From positions 142,001-206,000 of the forward strand of contig BJKQ01000011.1 in the NCBI GenBank assembly GCA_006538405.1: a stretch of DNA of 64,000 nt, given 5' to 3'. Positions within the stretch are counted from its first letter, which is position 1. Every line of letters begins with the position of its first letter. Source of the DNA: Hansfordia pulvinata (lineage: Eukaryota; Ascomycota; Sordariomycetes; Xylariales). The notes beneath the pieces were generated by a model. That model worked only from the letters and a program-made list of their open reading frames with translations. It ran no database searches and was not told the DNA's origin. Both the position numbers and the translations under genes were made by a program. This document shows positions 35,527 through 46,475 of the stretch, in pieces.

Positions 35527-36441
35527 CTACTCGCAGCGCAGGTCGAATTTGGGCTTCCTGTCCGAGGACATGACACCCCAGCTGGTCTCGTCCTGCGCGG
35601 AGCCGTCCTCCCCGACCGACTTGGGCTTCCACTCCTCATCGAACGCCTCGAAGGAATACACGTTGAAGCCCCAGTTCACCATGCCGCAGATAGACTGGGA
35701 AAAGTAACGCGAAGCCGCCTGCAGCCCCGGCACGGCTTTCTGGTATGCCCCTCCGCTCGTGGGCCAGCCGGTCTCGCCCACCCACAGAGACACCTCGCGC
35801 TGGCCGGCCACGCGCTGGACGTGGGTCCAGGCCTGGTATATGTCGTCGAAGAAGGTGGCCGAGGCGTTGTTGGCCTTCTGGCCCTGCCAGTAGGAGAAGG
35901 CGTTGGTGAGGAGGAGGTCGGAGACGGCGATGACGGGGTCGGCGGTGCCGTCGGCGTACTTGTTCCACGAGTCGGCGGTGCCGACCTTGACGCCCTTGGG
36001 CAGGGCCCCCTTGACGTTGGTGATCTTGGAGGCGAGCTCCTGGCCCGTGAAGTTGCCGCGGTACAGGCTCTCGCTGCCCACGGTGACGCCGTAGACGTTC
36101 TTGTTGGACCCCGCGGCGGCGACGGCGGCCGCCTTGTCCTTCTGGAAGCTCGACTCCTCGTCGGCCCAGATGCCGAGAAGCACCTGGATGCCGTGCCGGC
36201 CCGCGATGGGCACCATGACCTTGGCGACGTCGCAGTCCGAGGCGGCGTAGATGCGCACGAGCTTGACGTCGGACTGCGACGTGATGGCCTTGAAGTCGGC
36301 CTCGTAGTCCGAGGCGACCTTGCAGGAGCCGTCCGAGCGCTTGTTGCCGAGCGCGAACCCGAGGGTGCCCTTGTCGGCGGCGACCAGGGCCGGGGCGGCG
36401 GTCGCTGCCAGAGCGGCCGAGGCGAGGGCGGAGAAGCGCAT
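35527..36441 (-). CDS. GH17 cell-wall beta-1,3-glucanase / glucanosyltransferase, BGL2/SCW type
   Basis: A single exon of 304 residues. Residues 1-22 form a signal peptide; the mature protein starts near DKGTLGFALGNKR, the typical first strand of the family. The general acid Glu124 sits in VTVGSESLYRG and the nucleophile Glu223 in LWVGETGWPT; both are intact. Length and motifs match Bgl2/Scw4-like enzymes, which cleave or re-link beta-1,3-glucan in the fungal wall during growth. There is no GPI signal, so the product should be wall-associated or released. A potential N-glycosylation site is visible in NFTG. The family assignment is firm; whether hydrolysis or transfer dominates cannot be read from the sequence. 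Confidence 0.93.
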   Translation of the reverse strand: MRFSALASAALAATAAPALVAADKGTLGFALGNKRSDGSCKVASDYEADFKAITSQSDVKLVRIYAASDCDVAKVMVPIAGRHGIQVLLGIWADEESSFQKDKAAAVAAAGSNKNVYGVTVGSESLYRGNFTGQELASKITNVKGALPKGVKVGTADSWNKYADGTADPVIAVSDLLLTNAFSYWQGQKANNASATFFDDIYQAWTHVQRVAGQREVSLWVGETGWPTSGGAYQKAVPGLQAASRYFSQSICGMVNWGFNVYSFEAFDEEWKPKSVGEDGSAQDETSWGVMSSDRKPKFDLRCE

Positions 36442-39331
36442 GGTGGAATATCGAGTCCTGGGCAGAGGGATCGCGGCGAGTCAAGTGGTGGTGGGGTTGG
36501 TTGGTTTGGTTTGGGCGGCGCAAGCTTTCTGACGCGGGATGGGCCGACCGGGTGTAAAGAGCGGAAGCTGGATTTCGGGCGCGCCAGCGAGAAGTGAAAG
36601 ACTTTGCGTGTTGAAATGAGTGTGGTGTCGGTGAGACGGACGGAGAGGGGAGGTTCTGGAGGGAAGGAAGGGAGGGAGGAAGACGCTTTGGTAGGGCGCG
36701 GTTGGAGATGCCCTCAGACCTCGACGCGATAGGGGCTCTCTTTCTGAGGGAGGGCGGGCGAGGTACCTCCTCACCTGGTAGCGGCACGGGAGGGACTCGG
36801 GCGCTTGCGGGGTTGACTGTCGGGAGCCCCATGGCCGCCTTCTAACAGAACTGCAGAGCGCGATCGCCATTGGACGTCAGCAGTGAGCTCGAGCCCACCT
36901 ACTCGACTTGGCAGGTACTGCAGACTATATCTCAGCACGTGGGAATACTTGGGCGGGAGATGAAGGGGCACGCTAACCGCTAACGCAGCGTCAGACCCTG
37001 ACATGCTGCAAAGTACCACTCCCATACTAAGATGGCTCATCTCTACCTCGCGTGAGATTGTCTCTGAGATCTGGGGAAGCAGGAGTGGGCCCTCCTCAGT
37101 CCAGTCCAGTCCAATTAGCCGCATCTGCCCAGTGGTGTCAGTCAGTCATCAGTCTCGTCTGGTCATCACCAGGCGAGGCCCAGCGCCGGATCCTGAACGT
37201 TGAAGACTTGCACGCTGCGTCTCTACCACGAGTACGCATCCAACGGCTGTCGTCGCACAGGTGTTCGACCAGGCTAGCTGAAAGCGCGCTGCCTTCAATA
37301 GCAGACGTGCTTTCAAGTGATCATGACCAGATCTTCAGTATTGTCTGACGGTCATTGCATGTCATCTGCCGGTTGGTTTTTGGTTCCGATATCACAAACA
37401 ACAGGAGCCATTCAACTCACCAATCGAGCCAAAGCTTGCTCGCACCCGCCTCGCCTTTCCTCCCCGCGTGCAACATTTGCAGTCACAAAGCCTCGCTGTT
37501 GAAGCGTCTGCCCGCTCGAGTCGCCCGCTTATCTCTCAGTGGTGGCGCCGGTCGGTTTCACTGATCCATTCTTCTCCAACCTCTTCGCGCCGAAATGCGC
37601 CATGAGGCCCTCGTACTCTGCTTGAGGCCGTTGGTGGCCGCCTTAACCCACGCGGTGGGGCGAGCCCGGCGCCGCCTCCGTGGACCCTGCCTCGTCCAGA
37701 GCACCCTGACCGAGCCGGAGAGGAATAAGATGAGAGCCTGCCTCGCGACGCGGGATCCACCCGAGAAGGAGTCATGAATGTAGCGGGGATTGCTTCAGGG
37801 GGGGCTCTTTGTGCACCAGACTCCAGGGAGTGGGGATGTGGCCTGTCCACGACGTTGAGCGGCGGTGGCAGACGCAAGATCCTGGCAGACAACGTGGGAC
37901 TGGGAGATGTGGTCGCACTGGACAGGCTGGAGTCGCCGTACGTGGCGCACCGGCTACAGCATGGCAAAGTAGTTCTGCTTCGAGCTCGAGATGAGTCATT
38001 GGGCGTCTGGAGTTTTACATATCCAAAGCATCACCGCATTTATCGACTGATCTAAATCGCGATCGCCACTGGAGAGAGATGTTCGGGATGCAACTATGGT
38101 TGAGCACGAATCACAGGTCCGTAGCTTTGAAGTTGAGCGACGACATGCTTGGAATGAGGTCGAGCGACTGAGGCCAGAAGTCCTCATGCATGCGAAATGC
38201 CAGCTTACCATCTTGTCATGACCTCTTCCAAAACAAGCGACCAACAACAAGACGTCTCGCCACCACAGGCAAAACGTACCCAGCCGTGAGCTCGTGCCGT
38301 GCCCAACCACCAGGCAACGCCACCGACCAGAGCAGGACACCAACTGCAGAGACGCAACGGGCGAATGGGTCGCCGCGATCCAAAGCCATCGCTGACCGGC
38401 CCTGGCTCTTGTCACCATCTTGGTCCCCCAGGTCTTGGGTCTGGATTGTTGTCGGTGTACATTGACCAACCGTTGCACACCATCGATGTGATGTCCGAGC
38501 TACCGACGCCCCTTGGACGAATAGAGAGGCCGCGCGAAGGACCGCGGGCGGAACGTAGCCTTCTTCGCGTCCTGATATGGGGAGTCGGGCAGCCGGCGAG
38601 TGGTTCACATCGATGCATATGAGACTGAGCCCTTGTCGTAACCGGATACATGCTCATTGGTAAGATATTTTGCTGGCGGCAGTTGAGCTTCATATTGCAA
38701 CATGTGTTATCTGCGTGGAAACGGTAGCCTATAGCCTTATTAGCCGCCCGGAACACCAATCTGCCCCGTCACGACTCATTTGACTGTTGGGAAACTTCTA
38801 CTGCGGTATCCTAGAGATACTGCCAAGATTCATTGACAGAAGGCCGGCATCTTCGCCGTCGGCGAAGTGTCGCCTCTTCATGCGCCAAACGAGGTCCCAC
38901 AACCTAAGCGCAGCTAAGAGACTGCCACATTGAGACACTGCCACGGGTCCGGGTGTTCAGACAGGTGCAAACCCTCATTTCAGACATGGCAGTGCGTTGA
39001 ACTCCGAGATGCTGTATTTTGATGAATTGCCTTGCCGGTTTGCTGCAAGAAAACACGGAATGGTTTGAAATAACAAACAGGCGAGGGCAATGATGAAATG
39101 CCAAATCAATACCATGCTACGTGCTCTATCGATGCGTGTCCAGCAAGCCGCGAATGCCGCAAAGCCAAAGCCATCCAACGCCACACCCATGCGAGAATTG
39201 ACGCCCCTGTGAATCGGTTCTATGTGATGTAGGTATGCATAACCCTGCCCAGCCTCGGTGCCGCTTGGCGTGGCGGCTCAAACCCAATTCTCAGGGTTTC
39301 GTTGAGTATCCAAAATTATCTCACGACCTCT
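36442..39331. other. intergenic, no complete gene seen
   Basis: About 2.9 kb. The left 400 bases are probably the promoter and leader of the minus-strand GH17 gene (pyrimidine-rich on the minus strand). A short protein-like fragment at 38111-38215 is listed separately. Nothing else is supported. Confidence 0.45.
38111..38215 (-). pseudogene. possible C-terminal fragment of a lost gene
   Basis: On the minus strand 35 codons read DGKLAFRMHEDFWPQSLD and on through IPSMSSLNFKATDL to a stop, with a composition much more like a folded protein than the surrounding frames. A TGA precedes it in frame. A GTACGT donor on the same strand at 38279 could feed it through an intron with an AAG acceptor, but the frame upstream of that donor does not look coding. 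It may be a relic or a chance frame. Confidence 0.25.
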
Positions 39332-40285
39332 TTACGCCGCCTCGTCAGCGCACTCGTCCTCCTGCGCCGGCGCGTAAATTCTAAATTGGTAAGCAATGAT
39401 GCAGTCCTCGACAATGGTGCCAAGCGAGCCGATGAGCCAAGGAATGGACTTGAGGATGTAGCTCGATGACTGGTCGTAGCTGATGACTGAAGCTCCGTAC
39501 GTCAGGTTGCCGGTAAGCGACAGGAGGAAGAAGAGCAGCGAAAGGCCTGTTACAGTTAGCACCAGCTGCGAGCAGCGCAGGCAACAGAGGGCCAGGAAGC
39601 CACATACCTTCAGTCGACTTCTCACGGTAGTTCTTGATGATCTGGGGGATCCGGGCACACAGATACAGGATGGCACTGGCATAGCCGAGAATCATGCCGG
39701 AGACGGCTGCGGGGGCCTCGGCAGGGTGGTGCTCCTGAGGCTCGTCGGCCTGCCCGAGCGAGAAGACGAACCAGCTGGCGATACCGACAACCCAAACACC
39801 CGCAACGCCCAGGGCGTTGGTGACCCAGGGGCTCCAGGTCGACGGCTCGCCTTGGCTACTGCTGGCCTCGCCGGCCTTAGTCGCATCCGCGGGGCTGGTT
39901 CCGGCGGGGGGACGCCGGCGGAGGACGTCCGTCGCCGGCGCAGGAGGGGCTCGTCCTCGGAGATGTCGGTCCGCGCCGAGAGGGTGCGTTGGCGCCGAGC
40001 GTTAACGGCGTTGTAGTAGAGGGATTGGGCGATGAGGATGAGGTCGGAGACGCAGAAGTACCCGGCAATGGAGGTGGCGGAGGGCGCAAGGCCGGTGACG
40101 AGGGCGCCGGACAGGTTGGCGACGTCTCCGAGCAGCCAGACGACGAGGAAGGCCATGCTGAGAGACGCCGCGGATTTGGCCTTGTAGTTTGTGACGAGCT
40201 GGGGGATGAGCAGCGTGATCCATGCCGACATGGACACGGCACCAAAGATGCCCGAGAGGGCCTCGTTGAGGGGGACGTCAGCCAT
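39332..40285 (-). CDS. PQ-loop vacuolar amino-acid transporter, Ypq1/Rtc2-like (frame broken once)
   Basis: Exon 1 (40285-39608) and exon 2 (39546-39332) flank a 61-base intron (GTATGT...AACAG). The first PQ loop is LIPQLVTNYKAKSAASLS, the second RIPQIIKNYREKSTEG. Together with the hydrophobic segments around them they give the seven-helix pattern of the PQ-loop family. Ypq1-type members export basic amino acids across the vacuolar or lysosomal membrane. The reading frame breaks inside a six-base G run at 39906-39911 (C run on the coding strand). One more base would join LLRRRRTSSAGVPP to AGTSPADATKAGE and also restores the correct phase at the intron, giving about 297 residues. The break lies in the hydrophilic loop between the two repeats. 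A sequencing error is the simplest cause; a true frameshift would remove the second half. Confidence 0.8.
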
Positions 40286-42031
40286 GGCGGTGGGCGCGGC
40301 GGGGGCTTCGTCGAGGGGGGCTGCGGTGGCGGTGACGGTGGCGGAGAATGAGGATAGGTTGAGGAGGTCGAAGAGGGTATAAATTCAACAGAGTTGAACC
40401 GAGTCCGGGCGTGCGCCGGGGAGAGTCGAGGGGGAGAAGGCCGGGTCGAAGTGCAAGGGCTGGTCGGCGTGCGCAGTGCAGAATCTTATCGGGCTGCTCT
40501 TTGGTGTGGGTTAGGAATGCAGTGAAGTGGGCTGCGGGAGAGACACGGCATCGGCTGTGAGACGCAGAAGCGCGAGGCTGGAGGTCGAGAGGCGAGACCG
40601 GCCGCTGTGCCGCAGAAAGGGTTGAGGAGGGGAGAATTGAGGCTCGGGCGCAGTGGCGGCGGGGGAGGAACGGCAACTATCACCAAACCAACCCGAATTC
40701 CTTCCGATCAAATGTTCTTATCGCCGGCTCTCGTTCTACATGTACTTGGTGCAGTCCGCTCCAGCGTGCAGGCACAAGGCCGAATCAGCGGCGTTTGATT
40801 GGCTGGTGGGGCGCGGGCGTCGTCGCAGAGAGATAAGAGACAGGCGCTGACCCAGTGCTGCACCCACCCGCTCCTGCCCCTGCGCTGCAGTGATGTCAGC
40901 CCGCTATGTATGCACGAGGTGCCGCGAACCTGGAGCGATGGATCCCTCCTCCAGCGGGGACGGGTCGTAACGGGCTACGAGTACAGGCGTCGCAGGCGGC
41001 TTTAGTGGCCGTGGTGCCTCAGTTGCAGGGGGCGGCAGCCACAGGGACTGGGGTGGTGCAGCACACGGGCACCCAGGCACGCGGGGCATCCGAAAAGGGC
41101 TTAGCACGCGATCTCCGTGCATCCCGCCCTCCGGACAGGAGTACTCGTGTACTCGTACTCGTGGTGCGGAGTACAGCTTCGGTGCTCACCTTCACCACAT
41201 CACCCATCGACGAATCACGAACCAACGGGCCTGAGGTCCACTGTCGCGTCCCAGGCGTCGACTTTCGACGGCACCGTCCACTTGCAGACTCGTACCTTGC
41301 CTTGCCGTCCAAGCCATCCATCTGCAGCCACCAACTCAATCTCGACAACCACACAACCGACCGTGACAACCTACACATCGTACAGAGGTTAATCAACCAG
41401 CACCATCACAGCTGAGAGACGGCCCGCCCTCAGCCGCCCACCCACCTTGTGCTTGGCCCTGTGATCCCCGTAAGACAGCCCCAGTCAGGTGAAGCCGTCC
41501 ACGAGACCCGCCGATCCGCCCTCGTCACTGCGCCCCGCCCCGGCCGCCTCCCGCAGGCCCCGTCGTGTCCATCCATGCCAGCCCGCAGCCAGCCAGGCCT
41601 CTTCAGCTGTGAATCGATTCGCCCACGGCCCACCTGCCCTGCCCGCCTCTGGTCCCTGCCTGGCCAGCCTGCCAGCTCGACGACTGGCCGGTAGGCAGCC
41701 TCTTATCCTTGCGTCATGTCCCCTCGTCAACCGGCCTCCGGGGGCGGCCGACCTCTTTACGCGGCCCGGTCGCGTACGAGTACGCGCAACCATTGTTGAT
41801 TGATTCTCGAGGTGCTTGTAGTTTGTGGTGAGCCCGGCCGTTATCTCTGTCGACTGACTCACTCCTCCAAGACCGTGCTCCAGCCACATGATTGCTGCCT
41901 TCTAACAACTCGCTCCTTTCAAGGCGACCACAGCGCACGGCTTCTGCTCTTCTCTTAAATCGAATTGCAAGCTTCGCCTGCCTTCTCTTCTCATTCCCAA
42001 ACCTCCACATCCGCCCACCCCAGCTCTCGCC
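40286..42031. other. divergent intergenic region shared by two promoters
   Basis: About 1.7 kb between the starts of the PQ-loop gene (minus) and the nuclease gene (plus), so it should hold both promoters. TACTCGTA/TACGAGTA copies lie at 40976-40983, 41150-41157 and 41775-41782, with further partial copies at 41142-41165. No clear TATA box and no gene were seen. Confidence 0.5.
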
Positions 42032-42990
42032 ATGAGGCTCGACGTCGTCTCCACCTTGGCCCTCCCCCTGCTCCCCGCCGCCGCGGCCTGGGGCAGCCTC
42101 GGCCACATTACCATCGCCTACATCTCCCAGAACCTGGTCAAGCCTCAAACCGCTTCCTACCTTCAAGACCTGCTTCGCAACGACACGCCCGATTATCTGG
42201 CCTCTATTGCCACCTGGGCCGACTCGGTCCGCTACACTCAATTCTTCCGTTTCACCAAGAACTTCCATTTCATTGATGCCAAAGACGCGCCCCCGCACTA
42301 TTGCGATGTCGACCTGGAGCGCGACTGCAAGCCTGAGGGCTGCGTCATCACCGCCCTCCAGAACTACACCAGCCAGCTGCTCGACACAAAGCTAGAGGGA
42401 TACCGCCGCAATCAAGCAGCCAAATTCGCGATTCATTTCGTTCAAGACCTCCACCAGCCGCTGCACGTCGAGAACGTTGCTTTGGGGGGCAACGGTATCC
42501 ACTGTCTCTGGGAGGGCCGAGAAAGAAACCTGCATTCGATCTGGGACAGCGGGATCAGTGAGAAATACCTTGGCGGCATCCACAGAGCTCCGTATGACGC
42601 GGGCGCCGCCTGGGCAACCAACTTGACCGACGAAATCAAAGAGGGCCGCTTCGCCGAAGCCAGCAAGCGCGAATGGGCCTCTGGCATCGACCTTGACGAC
42701 GTGATTTCAACATCGATGATCTGGGCACGGGAGTCCAATGCCTACGTCTGCTCTCATGGTGAGTTCGCAGAGCCAGCCCCAACTCCGACTCGGACTGACC
42801 ACTGCTCGATTTAGTCCTTCCGGAAGGGCCCGAAGCTATCAAGGGCCAAGAGCTGTCAGGTGAATACTACGAAAAGGCTGCGCCTGTGATTGAACTTCAG
42901 GTGGCCAAGGCCGGCTTCCGTCTTGCCCTGTGGCTTGACCTGATTGTTGATAGATTGATGGAAGGCGGAGCTGCTCCCAGCGACCTATGA
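42032..42990 (+). CDS. S1/P1-type zinc-dependent nuclease, secreted
   Basis: Exons 42032-42758 and 42815-42990 join across a 56-base intron (GTGAGT...TTTAG) into 300 residues. The signal peptide ends so that mature protein starts with Trp20 of WGSLGH, as required because the N-terminal Trp binds zinc in this family. The other metal ligands are visible: His25, the Asp of ATWADSVR, the His of FHFIDA, the His and Asp of HFVQDLHQPLHVE with its following histidines, and the His and Asp of NLHSIWDSGI. Such enzymes cut single-stranded DNA and RNA outside the cell for nutrient recovery. A potential N-glycosylation site (NLTD) is present. Length and motifs are complete, so the gene should be active. 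Confidence 0.95.
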
Positions 42991-43752
42991 TGGGTATCAA
43001 TGCTTGCTCTTGGATGTAGTTTTTCTTGGACAGAATAGGGCGATGATACCAATCGTTCTTCCTTCTATAGGTGATTTCTTGCGCTTTGCACAATCCTGTC
43101 GAGCGTGGTTCACAAACCCCGCATACCAATGGAACAAGCGCAGCCATTTTGTATCAGTGTAGTTGTTCTGTTCGCGCTTACACGTACAAAGTACATTTGA
43201 TAACTTTTCAAAGAGGCGGAATGTCGGGACGCGCAGAAAGGCACCGAGGCAGAGGGTAAGCATTGAGGCCAGTGGTGGCACGCATTGAATGGTAATCAAT
43301 AACGGCCTGTAGCTTACAGATTGTGTCCGCCATATGATTTTCAGCCGTGCCTTTAAAAGTCTTGACGGACAATGCCTTCGTGCATTTGTGCGTCGAGGAC
43401 TTCTTGCTAGCAACGATATATCTTCTCAGAAGTCAATGGGTGCCTATATGCAAGTACTAGAGGCAGACCAGTAAAAGACAACCTGGGCTACCAACCCGTC
43501 AGTTTCTGCCACTTACTCATCACAAACCCATCAGCCTCCCAGCAAAAACCATCTCCAAGGGCGTCTTTCCAGCACTGCAACCACATACACACATCTTGTC
43601 CGCCGTAGACTAAGGCTGGTATTCTCGAAGCCTCCGTTGCAGATATTCACTCTGTATCGGACGCCTCGACATCTTGACCCCACACGGCTACCTCGGTATG
43701 TGATTAGTCACCTGACACGGCAGCCATCTCACCTAACACGGCCACGGATGAA
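42991..43752. other. intergenic, no gene seen
   Basis: About 760 bases, relatively AT-rich, holding the nuclease 3' UTR and the promoter of the next gene. A minus-strand open frame at 42997-43413 has no domain and was not accepted. Confidence 0.5.
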
Positions 43753-43758
43753 TATAAA
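43753..43758 (+). promoter_or_regulatory. TATA box close to the coiled-coil gene
   Basis: TATAAA only 51 bases upstream of the ATG at 43804, which implies a leader of about 20 bases if the box is used. Confidence 0.45.
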
Positions 43759-43803
43759 TCCATCATCCACCATCTGCTCTCGATCTGACCCCTCCCGCCC
43801 ATC

Positions 43804-44586
43804 ATGGATAACGCCCGCAACTTTCTCGATCCCAGTTCGCCCACGGGAGACGGCAGTCCCACTTCGTCTTCGAGTCGCCGCGCATCAGAGACTCGAGGGG
43901 CTCAAAGCGAAGACCAGTCTGGCGGGATCTTCGCTGGGTTTGAGGTCCGGGTTACAAAGCCGGACGGCGAGCAAGGCAGCATCGACGCCCTCACAAGGGC
44001 CCAAGAGAAGCTGAGCCTCCAAGTCGAGAAACTCGACAATGCCGACCTGGCGGGAGACGTGGCGCAGCTGAAGCGCGAGTGGGAAGAGGCGCGAAAGGCG
44101 ACTGAGGCAGCGATTGCCGCCCACGCCCAGGCCGTCCGAGCTGAAATCGAGGCACTTAAGAACCAAGTCGCCGAGAAAGGGGCCCGCAGTGTTGGACTTC
44201 AGTACCAGGTCAACGAGCTGCTGGCCCATCTAGCCCATACCAACGATTCACTAGCCACAGCAATAGGATCGGGAGGCAAACAGGCGGCCATGGGAGAGTA
44301 CGGCAACCTGAAAAGGGCCCTGGCTGTCGACGATGGCATGTCGACTACAGGCTCTGGAGCTGTCGTCGACAGGCAGCCATCGGCTGTGGGAACCTCACCG
44401 GCTAACGTGACGGACTATCAGGCAAGCTATCCTGTCCACCAGCTTGAGTCTTGGCGCAAGGGATACTTCAACTGCTACCTAGCCAAAGAAACGCCGCGCG
44501 GACCCGACCTTTCTATTCTACCCAGTGGAAGCCTTCGTGAGCTGTTTTCTCGAACAAGAGCGCGGGCATATCCAAAGTGCTCATGA
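43804..44586 (+). CDS. coiled-coil protein of unknown function
   Basis: A single exon of 260 residues. A Ser/Arg-rich head (1-40) is followed by a short ordered segment, GIFAGFEVRVTKPDGEQGS. A long helical stretch then runs from about residue 62 to 155 (for example LTRAQEKLSLQVEKLDNADL and LKREWEEARKATEAAIAAH) with the heptad-like spacing of a coiled coil. A variable linker and a C-terminal segment, HQLESWRKGYFNCYLAKE, follow. There is no signal peptide or membrane segment. No family was recognised. The long frame, helix-type composition and nearby TATA box make it a likely gene, but an in-frame intron near the 3' end cannot be excluded, because the last 30 residues are Arg/Ser-rich and look less ordered. 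Confidence 0.65.
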   Translation: MDNARNFLDPSSPTGDGSPTSSSSRRASETRGAQSEDQSGGIFAGFEVRVTKPDGEQGSIDALTRAQEKLSLQVEKLDNADLAGDVAQLKREWEEARKATEAAIAAHAQAVRAEIEALKNQVAEKGARSVGLQYQVNELLAHLAHTNDSLATAIGSGGKQAAMGEYGNLKRALAVDDGMSTTGSGAVVDRQPSAVGTSPANVTDYQASYPVHQLESWRKGYFNCYLAKETPRGPDLSILPSGSLRELFSRTRARAYPKCS

Positions 44587-45608
44587 TCACGCCTCTCAAC
44601 GGTCGTGACAGGAACGAGGAGGAGATATGGCAGGTCTAAACGTTGAGCGAGGGAATTTTCAGCCGAGAAGGTTTACTGTCTGCGTGGTGCGCAAAGCGCG
44701 ATAGATAGCATCATGAGCAGTGTTTGCTAGCCTGTAGACACAATTTGACTCGATCCACCCTGAGATTTGCTCTCTTTTCATTTCCTGGAAGTAAGCGCCT
44801 GAGTGCTCACCACGATGGAACTGAAGTTGCATGGCGGGGCGACGAGCCCATCTCACCTTGAACCGACTCGGAGGGCCCCTCCTTGGCGCTTCCATGGAAA
44901 ACAGGCAGAATTGAAGAAGAAGAGAAAAAGCTCCTCCCGCTGTGACCTCAATCAATGCATGACGTGCAATCGCGCGCGCCTCCGGCATGAAAAGGCCCGG
45001 CCACGCTCGACGGCGACAACGACCTCCAGGGCTCCTCAGCTGTCAGCGCCGACCGTCTCGCATTTCCAGCAGGCCCGGTTTCGCCTGCGGCGATTGAGAC
45101 GGCTCCGAAACCGAAGAGGGGGCGAGTGTCCGCTGGCTGCGCCGGCCGAAGCCTCGCCTCCCACCCCACCCCTGTCTCCCCCACCCCCGGCGGGCTGCCA
45201 AGTGCCACTGGAGGAGACTTCTTGATGCCGCTTCAGGCTGGGCGGGGCTGGCGGCGGCCAACCAGCACCCTGGTCCGCTTGCGACGCCCCGAGCCGCAAG
45301 TCTGGCTGGGCCGACAGCATCGCGACAGGCTCTGGCGCGCGAGGGTATGAGAGGCGACAGGGGGGGGAGGGTTTACGGTGCGGAGGGCCGGCCGACCGCG
45401 ACGACCGCCCTTGAGCTCTCGGAGAGGAGAAATGGGCATTCGGCCATGTCGTCTCTGGGCTTCAGGAACCCGAGTGGTTGATGTCCTTCGAGTGGTCACG
45501 AACTCCAATCAAGTGGGAGGATGGAGAGCAGCGCTCCTGATTCCGTGGCCTGAGGAGGCTCTCACCTCTACTGGGTCACACGCGCCGACCCAGGTCTACC
45601 TCTGATGA

Positions 45609-45645
<37 letters not shown>

Positions 45646-46078
45646 AAGCAGCAGCGGTAGCAGCAGCGCCGGGTGTTCGGCTGCAGAATGAAGCTTCTCT
45701 CCGGCCCCCGTCCCGGCGCGCATTTGTCATCGGTCAGGTCAGCCAGGGGCTCCGGATCTCGGGCAGGCTCCTGGCGCGACTTTGGCAGGCCTGGCTGGCG
45801 ACGGGGTCGGGTGCCAATGTCGGGCGGGCACAACACCTCCCATCTCCCATGAAACCCGCATCTGGCACGCGACCATGCGGCGCTGCCCCGAGTTGCATTC
45901 GACCGGCGGGCGTCTTGTCTTGACACCGCCGAGTCTCTCTTCGCCGGCCGATCCGATCCACCATCGAGGCTGCCATCGCAAGCGAGGCGGGAACCAGGGG
46001 AGCCGATGCAAAACGGCCCTGCCCCTGTTTCCGGCTACTCGGATGCTCATTGCGCGCTGGCCCAGGGACGGCGACTTG
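44587..46078. other. intergenic with CAG microsatellite
   Basis: About 1.5 kb with no supported gene. It includes the AGC triplet repeat at 45611-45668. The right end leads into the promoter of the repeat-rich secreted protein. Confidence 0.45.
45611..45668. repeat. (AGC)n microsatellite
   Basis: Eleven uninterrupted AGC units (45611-45643) followed by imperfect copies to about 45668. Confidence 0.9.
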
Positions 46079-46084
46079 TATAAA
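46079..46084 (+). promoter_or_regulatory. TATA box of the repeat-rich secreted protein gene
   Basis: TATAAA in the context TTGTATAAAGAAAAG, about 400 bases upstream of the ATG at 46476. The region between is strongly pyrimidine-rich (46130-46330), which fits a long fungal leader. Confidence 0.5.
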
Positions 46085-46475
46085 GAAAAGTCTTGGCTGG
46101 ATGGCCTGCCCCTCCTCGTCTTTTTTACTACCTCTGCTCGCTCTCTCTCTCTTTCTGGCGTCTTCAAAGCCGCCGACTCTTGCTGCACTGAAAGGAAAGA
46201 CAATGCGCTGGCAGTATTCCATTTCCTACGCTCACCCTCACTTAGTCGGTCTCTAGAGCTAGCTCCTCCTCGCGCAACTCCCGCAACTCCCTTCTCCGCC
46301 CCTCGCCCCCCCTCGTCTCTTCGTTCTGCCTCTCGCTCAGTTCTCGAAGAGGCTCTCTATCTCCCGAGTAACGGTCTGGAACCGCTCACCTTGGATACAG
46401 CTTTGATCCCGCGCAACGCCTTGCCAGCGTGTAGATCGAACCGCCTAGAGAACCGATATCCGACCCGAGCCTGTC

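Noticed and set aside
35431..36832. Long open frames on both strands over the GH17 gene (388 and 398 codons)
   Set aside because: They are shadow frames of the GH17 exon; only the 35527-36441 minus frame has a signal peptide and catalytic motifs.
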